From: Synechococcus sp. RS9909
GTDB taxonomy: Bacteria > Cyanobacteriota > Cyanobacteriia > PCC-6307 > Cyanobiaceae
DNA: 64,000 nt
NCBI RefSeq assembly: GCF_014279595.1
Contig: NZ_CP047943.1
Coordinates: forward strand, 930,001-994,000
Reading direction: 5' to 3'
In this document: positions 58,436-64,000 of the stretch, in pieces
Position numbering within the stretch: the first letter of the stretch is position 1
Layout: each line of letters starts with the position of its first letter
Position numbers and translations under genes: made by a program
The notes under the pieces: generated by a model
What the model saw: only the letters and a program-made list of their open reading frames with translations
Told to the model about the DNA's origin: nothing
The model's database searches: none

Positions 58436-59283
58436 GTGCCGGGTTGGTCTTTGCTGGCGCTGAGGGGAGCACCGTTCCAGAGCACCTGATCGGTGGCCGT
58501 GGGCGCTGGTTCGATGCTGAGGCTGAAGGGTGGGAGCAACTGGAGGCTGAGCTTGCCCTGGGCACCGTTGAGTTGGCTGCGATCGCCGCCGGCGCTGATG
58601 AAACGGATGGCGCTGGGGCGGTTGAGCGCCAGTTCCAGCACTCCGGTGCGGGCAGGGGTGTTGTTGGCTTCGGCTTCTTGCCGCGGCGGCAGCCATTGAC
58701 TGAGGGGGCGCCGGCGCGCTTCATCCAGTGGGCGCAGACCCTGGAGGGCCGGATCGCTGGCGGCGGGGGCGAGCTGGAGATCGTCGCTGCTGGGCGGAAT
58801 CGGGTTGAGGCTGAGGCTGTTGCGCATGGCGAGGTAGCGCTGTTGCTGATTCAGGGCCAGCAGGGACCCCACCATCACGAGGGCATACACGACGCTGCCC
58901 TGCCAGGTGGTGAAGATGTCAATGCTGCCGATCGTGAATCGGGACGCACCCCGTTGTCGGCCCTGCAGGCGTGAGGGCTGAACCGGGGGTAAGGCACCGT
59001 TGAGACTGCCTGGATCCAGATCCAGGTGGTGCTCCAGGCGGCTGAGCATGGCGCCCAGGTAGGCCGCTTCGGGCAGGCGGTCACGCCACCCTTTCTCCAG
59101 GGCCTCGAGCACCGGGGTGGTGATCCTCATGTCGCGGGAGAGATCGCGCAGGGAGAGGTTGCGTTCTTCCCGGCGTTCCCGCAGCAGCTGGCCGGCGGCG
59201 AGCAAGGGATCCACACCGTCGTTGCCGGGGCTCACCACAGCCTGATCGCGCTTGCGCCGTCGCCAGATCCCGGGAAACCTCAT
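58399..59283 (-). CDS. RodZ-like helix-turn-helix membrane protein
   Basis: From ATG 59283 the product (294 residues) starts with a basic segment and a RodZ-type helix-turn-helix (about residues 30-95: LLRERREERNLSLRDLSRDMRITTPVLEALE, RLPEAAYLGAMLSRLEHHLDLDP). A single membrane helix follows (SVVYALVMVGSLLALN), then a periplasmic Pro-rich beta domain. In rods, RodZ tethers MreB. In this lineage it is a membrane adaptor of uncertain role. Its ATG overlaps the pseudouridine synthase stop by four bases. Confidence 0.85.
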   Translation of the reverse strand: MRFPGIWRRRKRDQAVVSPGNDGVDPLLAAGQLLRERREERNLSLRDLSRDMRITTPVLEALEKGWRDRLPEAAYLGAMLSRLEHHLDLDPGSLNGALPPVQPSRLQGRQRGASRFTIGSIDIFTTWQGSVVYALVMVGSLLALNQQQRYLAMRNSLSLNPIPPSSDDLQLAPAASDPALQGLRPLDEARRRPLSQWLPPRQEAEANNTPARTGVLELALNRPSAIRFISAGGDRSQLNGAQGKLSLQLLPPFSLSIEPAPTATDQVLWNGAPLSASKDQPGTYRLPQTAPRSP

Positions 59284-60020
59284 CGGCGCGTCGTCGGCTG
59301 CCCCGTTTCGGGCATCAGATGGCGCCATTCTCCCCTGTGCAGGGCCCGCCATTCACCCTCCGCCAGGGATCCCAGCGGGATTCCGGCGATCGCGATCCGC
59401 TGCAGGTCGAGCACCGGATGGCCCAGCTGGTCCGCGGTGCGACGGATCTGGCGGTTGCGGCCCTCCTGCAGGGTCACCTCCAGCAGGGTGCGGCCGCCTT
59501 CGCGGCGGAGGCGTTGCACCGTCGCCGGCTGGGTGCGCTGCCCATCCAGCCACACCCCGTCGCGCCAGCTCTGCAGGTGCTGAGGCGATGGATCGCCCTC
59601 CAGCCAGACCCGGTAGGTCTTGCTGTGGGCATAGCGCGGATGGCTGAGCCTCAGGGTGAGCTGGCCGCGGTTGGTCAGCAGCAGGGCGCCGCGACTGTCG
59701 GCATCGAGCCGTCCGATCGGGTGGAGGCCGCGGCGGAGGTGGTTCGGAATCAGATCGAGCACGGTGCGACGGCCGCGGGGGTCATAGCAGCTGCTGATCA
59801 CCCCCACCGGTTTGTTGAGCAGCAGCAACCGGGTGGCCTCGGGGGCCCGCAAGGGCCGGCCATCCACACAGATCCGGTCCTGCTCCGGGTCAGCCCGATC
59901 GCCCAGCGCCACGATCTGGCCATTCACGCGCACCCGTTGCTGCCGCAGCAGCTCCTCCGCTTTGCGGCGGGAACAGAGGCCCGCGGCGGCGATCAGTTTC
60001 TGGAGGCGTTCCCCGGTCAA
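59280..60020 (-). CDS. RsuA/RluB-type rRNA pseudouridine synthase
   Basis: The enzyme makes pseudouridine in rRNA. It has an S4 RNA-binding domain (ERLQKLIAAAGLCSRRKAEELLRQQRVRVNG) and the catalytic domain with RLDADSRGALLLTN (catalytic Asp), KTYRVWLEGDPS and QEGRNRQIRR. The start is TTG 60020, overlapping the kinase stop (TTGA), because the S4 domain begins right after it and upstream in-frame sequence is kinase shadow. The rRNA position is not determinable. Confidence 0.9.
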   Translation of the reverse strand: MTGERLQKLIAAAGLCSRRKAEELLRQQRVRVNGQIVALGDRADPEQDRICVDGRPLRAPEATRLLLLNKPVGVISSCYDPRGRRTVLDLIPNHLRRGLHPIGRLDADSRGALLLTNRGQLTLRLSHPRYAHSKTYRVWLEGDPSPQHLQSWRDGVWLDGQRTQPATVQRLRREGGRTLLEVTLQEGRNRQIRRTADQLGHPVLDLQRIAIAGIPLGSLAEGEWRALHRGEWRHLMPETGQPTTRR

Positions 60021-61162
60021 GCTGCCTGGCCACCCTTGGGGAGCAGCAGCTCCACATTCGTGCCGCCTTCGGGGTGGTTCCGGGCCTGGATGCGTCCACC
60101 GTGATTGACGGCGATCTGCTGCACGATCGCCAGGCCGAGACCGCTGCCGCTGCGGTTCGAGCGCGCCCTGGAGGGATCGCCGCGGTAGAAGCGCTGGAAC
60201 ATGTTGCTGAGATCCTTCTCGCTGAGGCCGGGGCCATGGTCCCGGATCGAGAGCAGCCACCAGCCACCGCTGGGCAGGATCTCGACCTCCACCTGGCTGT
60301 GGTCGGGGGAATAGCGCAGGGCGTTGTCGAGCAGGTTCAGAATGGCCCGGTGCAGGCGCCGCTGGTCGCCGTGCAGGGGTGCCGGCTCATCGCTTTGCAG
60401 GGCCAGCGACACCCCGCGCTCTTCGGCGAGGGGGCGGATGCTCGTCCAGGCGTTCTCCACCAGGTTGTCGAGGCAGAGCGCGCTGTAGGCCTGGGCGTCG
60501 CGGGGCAGGCTGTTTTCGAGGCGCGAGAGTTCGAGCAGGTCTTCCACCATCAGCTGCAGCCGCCGTAACTCCTTCTGAAGGCGCTCCACCAGCACGGTGT
60601 CTTGCCCCTGCACGGCGGATTCGAGCCGATCGCTCACGAGCATCAGGGCGGTGAGGGGCGTTTTCAGTTCGTGGGCCACATCGCTGACCCAGCGCTCCTG
60701 TTGCTGTTGCTGGGCTTCGAGGGAGCGACAGCTCTGCAGCAGCACGAGCAGCCATTCATCCGATCCGGGCAGCACGATCGCTTCGAGTGGGTCGCTCTGC
60801 CACTCCCATTCCGTGCGCTGGGGACGTTGCTGGTGACGCACCTGCACGATCGCCTCCTCCAGCTCGGGAATGGAGAGCACCTCTTCGAGCGGTTGGCCGC
60901 GCACAAGCAGGTTGCGGGAGATCTGCAGCAACCGCTCCGCCTTTTCGTTGATGTAGGCGATGGTGAGGTCGGGGGTGAGGATCAGCCATCCCTGGGTGGC
61001 GGCATCGATCCAGGCGAGCAGCTGGGGGGTGGTGAGGGTCTTGCCCTGGAGCAGCGCACCCTGCTGAGACCGCCTCTGGCGCTGCTGTCGTTGGCCTGCC
61101 CAGCTGACGCCCACTCCGATCGCTGCCCCCAGCACCAGGCCCAGGCCGAGCTGTTCTGCCAT
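60017..61162 (-). CDS. phoR: Phosphate-type sensor histidine kinase PhoR/SphS
   Basis: The 381-residue kinase has one N-terminal membrane helix, a PAS-like domain (about residues 45-140), the dimerisation helix with His164 in SDVAHELKTPLTAL, and the ATPase with NLLDNALRYS and DHGPGLSEKD and GSGLGLAIVQQI. The small size with one helix matches SphS/PhoR, and it directly follows a PhoB-like regulator, so phosphate sensing is likely but inferred from neighbours and architecture. Confidence 0.88.
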   Translation of the reverse strand: MAEQLGLGLVLGAAIGVGVSWAGQRQQRQRRSQQGALLQGKTLTTPQLLAWIDAATQGWLILTPDLTIAYINEKAERLLQISRNLLVRGQPLEEVLSIPELEEAIVQVRHQQRPQRTEWEWQSDPLEAIVLPGSDEWLLVLLQSCRSLEAQQQQQERWVSDVAHELKTPLTALMLVSDRLESAVQGQDTVLVERLQKELRRLQLMVEDLLELSRLENSLPRDAQAYSALCLDNLVENAWTSIRPLAEERGVSLALQSDEPAPLHGDQRRLHRAILNLLDNALRYSPDHSQVEVEILPSGGWWLLSIRDHGPGLSEKDLSNMFQRFYRGDPSRARSNRSGSGLGLAIVQQIAVNHGGRIQARNHPEGGTNVELLLPKGGQAA

Positions 61163-61170
61163 CGCCTGCC

Positions 61171-61920
61171 TCAGCCGAAGCGGTAACCGAAACCGCGCAC
61201 GGTGCGGATGTGTTTCGGTGCGGAGGGTTCGTCTTCGATCTTCTCCCTGAGCCAGCGGATGTGCACATCCACGGTTTTGGTGTCGCCGACGAAATCGATG
61301 CCCCAGATGCGCTCCAGCAGTTGATCACGGCTCCACACCCGGCGGGGATTCTTGATGAACAGCTCGAGGATTTTGTATTCCTTCGGGGAGAGGCTCAGGT
61401 CCTTGTCATCGCGGCTGACACGGCATTCCTCGGCAAACAGGCAGAGGTTTTCGTGGCGGTACACCTGGGGCGGCGCTTCGCTGCTGGAGGGTTGCTGGGA
61501 GCGGCGCAACAAGGCGCGGCAGCGGGCCACCAGTTCGCGCAGGCCGAAGGGTTTGACCAGGTAATCGTCGGCACCCACCTCCAGGCCGAGCACGCGATCG
61601 GTTTCGCTGTCGCGGGCGCTGATCACCAGGATCGGGGTGCTGTTGTCGTTTTTGCGCAGCTGACGGCAGAGATCGAGACCACCGAGGCCGGGAAGCATCA
61701 GGTCCAGCACCACGAGATCGACCGGTTCGGCGGCGGCGTCGGTGAGGGCGGCCAGCGCTTCGGCGCCATCGCCGCAGGCCAGCACATCAAACCCTTCGGC
61801 TTTCAGGGCTTCGCGAACCGTTTCCCGGATCGATTCATCGTCTTCCACCAGGAGAAGCCGGGCCGTGCTGACGGCCGTGGCGGCTGGGCTGATCACCGGG
61901 AAGCTCCGCTCTTGCGCCAT
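61171..61920 (-). CDS. phoB: PhoB-like response regulator
   Basis: From ATG 61920 the 249-residue protein has a receiver domain (RLLLVEDDESIRETV; phosphorylated Asp73 in VLDLMLPGLG; Thr/Ser and Lys in SARDS, VKPFG) and an OmpR/PhoB winged helix (LSLSPKEYKILELFIKNPRRVWSRDQLLERIWG). An ATG 18 bases upstream is possible. It lies eight bases upstream of the sensor kinase gene, the usual phoB-phoR order. Pho regulation in marine cyanobacteria centres on this pair. Confidence 0.9.
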   Translation of the reverse strand: MAQERSFPVISPAATAVSTARLLLVEDDESIRETVREALKAEGFDVLACGDGAEALAALTDAAAEPVDLVVLDLMLPGLGGLDLCRQLRKNDNSTPILVISARDSETDRVLGLEVGADDYLVKPFGLRELVARCRALLRRSQQPSSSEAPPQVYRHENLCLFAEECRVSRDDKDLSLSPKEYKILELFIKNPRRVWSRDQLLERIWGIDFVGDTKTVDVHIRWLREKIEDEPSAPKHIRTVRGFGYRFG

Positions 61921-61976
61921 TCTGCCCAGGCGGTGCAACCTTGCCCGGGGAGGGCGGCGATGCCTGTAAACGATGG

Positions 61977-62004
61977 TAAATTACGAAACAGATCGGTTTC
62001 GTAA
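61977..62004 (+). promoter_or_regulatory. Perfect 9-bp palindrome over the sigma-factor promoter
   Basis: TTACGAAAC-AGATCG-GTTTCGTAA (61981-62004) is a perfect inverted repeat ending seven bases before the ATG of the sigma-factor gene. A TAAATT box at 61977-61982 could be the -10 element, placing the transcription start inside the palindrome. It may be an operator for a dimeric repressor, including autoregulation, or a 5' mRNA hairpin controlling translation. Confidence 0.65.
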
Positions 62005-62010
62005 TGACGC

Positions 62011-62976
62011 ATGGCTCCCCTGTCCGTTCTCTCTGACGTCGATCTGGTGCGCTCCTACCTGCGGGACATCGGTCGTGTGCCGTTGCTGAGCCATCAGCAG
62101 GAGATCACGTTGGGTCGCCAGGTGCAGGAGCTGATGGAGCTGGAGGCACTGGAGGCTGAGCTGCGCGATCAGCGCGGTGGTGAGGCGGTGCCGGCAGCGG
62201 AGCTGGCGACAGCGGCGGGGTTGAGTGCGCTGCAACTGAAGCGGAAGCTGCAGGCGGGCCGCCGCGCCAAGGAGCGGATGGTGGCGGCGAATCTGCGCTT
62301 GGTGGTGAGTGTGGCCAAGAAATACACCAAGCGGAATATGGAACTGCTGGACCTGATCCAGGAGGGAACGATCGGCCTGGTGCGGGGAGTGGAGAAATTC
62401 GATCCAACGCGGGGCTACAAGTTCAGCACGTATGCGTATTGGTGGATCCGGCAGGGGATCACGAGGGCGATAGCGGAGAAGAGCCGCACGATTCGGCTGC
62501 CGATCCATATCACCGAGATGCTCAACAAACTGAAGAAAGGGCAGCGAGAACTGAGCCAGGAGCTGGGGCGCACACCAACGGTGACGGAACTGGCGGGGTT
62601 TGTGGAACTGCCGGAGGAGGAGGTGAAAGACCTGATGTGCCGGGCACGTCAACCGGTGAGCCTGGAGATGAAGGTGGGGGATGGGGATGACACTGAATTG
62701 CTGGAGCTCCTGGCGGGTGATGGTGAATTGCCGGAGGAGCAGGTGGAGGTGGAGTGCCTGAAGGGCGACCTGCGGGATCTGTTGGAACAACTGCCAGACC
62801 TGCAACGGCGTGTGTTGCGGATGCGGTATGGGATGGACGGCGAAGAGCCGATGAGCCTCACCGGGATCGCCAAGTCGTTGCGGATGAGCCGTGATCGCAC
62901 CCGCCGGCTCGAGCGCGAAGGGCTGGAGATGCTGCGCCGCTTCGATGGCCAACTGGAGGCCTACGTGGCGGCTTGA
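62011..62976 (+). CDS. Group 2 sigma factor of the RpoD family
   Basis: The 321-residue protein has sigma region 1.2 (VDLVRSYLRDIGRVPLLSHQQEITLG), region 2 (ANLRLVVSVAKKYTKRNMELLDLIQEGTIGLVRGVEKFDPTRGYKFSTYAYWWIRQGITRAIAEKS) and a C-terminal region 4 (GIAKSLRMSRDRTRRLEREGLEML). It lacks the long N-terminal region 1.1 of the principal factor, so it is an alternative, non-essential sigma likely used in stress or growth-phase control. Codon style changes within the gene. The promoter has a perfect palindrome. Confidence 0.93.
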   Translation: MAPLSVLSDVDLVRSYLRDIGRVPLLSHQQEITLGRQVQELMELEALEAELRDQRGGEAVPAAELATAAGLSALQLKRKLQAGRRAKERMVAANLRLVVSVAKKYTKRNMELLDLIQEGTIGLVRGVEKFDPTRGYKFSTYAYWWIRQGITRAIAEKSRTIRLPIHITEMLNKLKKGQRELSQELGRTPTVTELAGFVELPEEEVKDLMCRARQPVSLEMKVGDGDDTELLELLAGDGELPEEQVEVECLKGDLRDLLEQLPDLQRRVLRMRYGMDGEEPMSLTGIAKSLRMSRDRTRRLEREGLEMLRRFDGQLEAYVAA

Positions 62977-62991
62977 GTTGGATTCAGAAAA

Positions 62992-63471
62992 TCAGAAAAA
63001 CTCGTCGAAGTTGTCGAAGTCGACCGCCTTGAAGTTGCCGCTCTCCACCTGGCGCATCAGCCGCTCCAGCTGCACCCACAGCGCCCCACCGGTGAGGAGC
63101 GACAGCAGCAGGGCAACGAGATAGGCAGCACCGGATGCAAAGCCGAACACCTGGAGCGAACCGCCGATGAACAGGGTGACGCCGAGCAGGGTGCCCGTGT
63201 AGCTCATCGTCGTTTCTGCCGTTCCCAGGGGCAGCAGCGCCAGCCGATCCTGCTTCCAGCCGTTCAGGCGATCCTGCACCAGCTGGGCAAAGGTGAGGCC
63301 GCAGAGCACGCCGATCGCCAAGCCGAGGCCGGCCACCAGATAGGGCGGCTGACTCAGCGGCGCGTACTCGAGCAGGATGTCGTTGGCGCTCAGGTCGCCG
63401 AAGGCACCGGAGAGCACATCGAGCTCGGCCTGTTGGGCATCGATCGGAGCGAAGTCGGGGACTGGTGCCAT
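62992..63471 (-). CDS. Hypothetical membrane protein
   Basis: From ATG 63471 the product has about 159 residues: a soluble acidic N-terminal part (MAPVPDFAPIDAQQAELDVL), then two or three hydrophobic helices (LVAGLGLAIGVLCGLTFAQLV; TLLGVTLFIGGSLQVFGF; YLVALLLSLLTGGALWV) and a short acidic end (DFDNFDEFF). No family recognised. It is convergent with the sigma-factor gene, 15 bases away. Longer upstream ATG starts exist. Confidence 0.65.
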   Translation of the reverse strand: MAPVPDFAPIDAQQAELDVLSGAFGDLSANDILLEYAPLSQPPYLVAGLGLAIGVLCGLTFAQLVQDRLNGWKQDRLALLPLGTAETTMSYTGTLLGVTLFIGGSLQVFGFASGAAYLVALLLSLLTGGALWVQLERLMRQVESGNFKAVDFDNFDEFF

Positions 63472-63524
63472 GGAGGGCCGAACTCCCTGTAGCAGGGCGG
63501 ATGCAAGCGCTGACCCTATCGGAC

Positions 63525-64000
63525 TCAAGCCACCGCGAGGGGGTTGAGCCGTTGCAACATGCCGCCGGCCACCCGTCTGGGGCTGAAGGTGCGCCTGAGC
63601 AGGCCCATCAGGGCGCCGATGTCGTCGGTGCTGAGCCGGTCATCCTTGATCAGCGTCAGCAGCAGCCGCTTGCGCAGATCGGAGCCATCCCGGCCGAACA
63701 GCAGCCTCAGGCCCGCTCCGGCCACGGGCAGCAGATCGAGGCCAGGGCTGGTCGCCTCCTCGCCCACCACGTTGAGCAGGTTCTCCAGGCGTTCAATCCG
63801 CAGATGGCCGTCGCCATCAAAGATCACCTCCAGGAGTTTCTCGCGCATCTCGCGGGTGTCGCCCGCCAGCAGCCGCCGCGCCACGTAGGGATAGGCCACG
63901 GCGATGATCCTGAAGTCGGGGTCGAGCCGCAGCGCCAGGCCCTCCTGGCTCACCACCGCCCGGATGATCAGGGCGAAACGGGCCGGCACCCGGAAGGGGT
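63525..64000 (-). CDS. ABC1/AarF-family kinase-like protein, 3' end (partial)
   Basis: The window ends inside this gene, so only the C-terminal 158 or so residues are visible; the start lies past 64000. The text RFALIIRAVVSQEGLALRLDPDFRIIAVAYPYVARRLLAGD is typical of ABC1/UbiB (AarF) family proteins, which are atypical kinases tied to quinone or lipid metabolism. The last 80 residues are a helical tail. The catalytic motifs are outside the window. Confidence 0.85.
   Translation of the reverse strand, partial: PFRVPARFALIIRAVVSQEGLALRLDPDFRIIAVAYPYVARRLLAGDTREMREKLLEVIFDGDGHLRIERLENLLNVVGEEATSPGLDLLPVAGAGLRLLFGRDGSDLRKRLLLTLIKDDRLSTDDIGALMGLLRRTFSPRRVAGGMLQRLNPLAVA

Overview
The window is a densely packed, GC-rich piece of cyanobacterial chromosome. 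Photosynthesis and pigment genes (petG, petH, petF-type ferredoxin, chlI, crtL, crtE, bciB, cytM), the clock kinase sasA, an opcA-zwf pair and the small RNA Yfr1 between guaB3 and trxA point to a picocyanobacterium of the alpha lineage. The high GC and GC-ending codons fit a Cyanobium-like or high-GC Synechococcus better than Prochlorococcus, and a bciB-type 8-vinyl reductase is expected in organisms making monovinyl chlorophyll. The strain assignment is inference.

Layout. 0-9 kb: a small coiled-coil gene with an odd overlapping frame, an MFS transporter divergent from a secreted alpha/beta hydrolase, an ABC substrate-binding protein with one permease, homoserine dehydrogenase, sufE and an exported membrane-anchored protein. 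9-18 kb: three tightly packed minus-strand genes (beta-lactamase-fold hydrolase, DUF3370 protein, chlI), then ruvC and folate cyclo-ligase downstream; trmJ-cytM; petG; rsmD-hisH-trxA; Yfr1; guaB3. 18-28 kb: gyrA, an acetolactate-decarboxylase-like protein with an extra C-terminal domain, crtL, a GH57 enzyme, leuA and an orphan sugar-type permease. 28-32.7 kb: a run of small, mostly unrecognised genes around a [2Fe-2S] ferredoxin, including a Nif11-domain protein and a 54-codon gene. 32.7-46 kb: a 7TM-HD phosphohydrolase, folD, crtE-PAP2-like-RecD-like helicase, a histidine phosphatase, acylphosphatase, cobB, opcA-zwf and petH. 46-64 kb: an SRPBCC protein, tRNA-Glu, sasA, pepN, a GHL10 hydrolase, prs, an LCP protein, bciB, malQ, a phoB-phoR-pseudouridine synthase-RodZ-like row, a group 2 sigma factor behind a perfect palindrome, a membrane protein and the 3' end of an ABC1-family kinase gene.

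How the genes fit together. Several serve NADPH supply and use (zwf with its activator opcA, petH, ferredoxin), carotenoid and chlorophyll synthesis, branched-chain and aspartate-family amino acids (leuA, hom), and glycogen or maltodextrin metabolism (GH57 enzyme, malQ). Tight overlaps (ATGA, GTGA, TTGA or TGATG) mark probable translationally coupled groups. I see no phage, insertion sequence, CRISPR array or classic defence island. The observations most worth a second look are the acetolactate-decarboxylase-like fusion, the palindrome and mosaic codon use at the sigma-factor gene, the small-protein cluster with an unlisted 54-codon gene, and the double-frame signal at the left edge.
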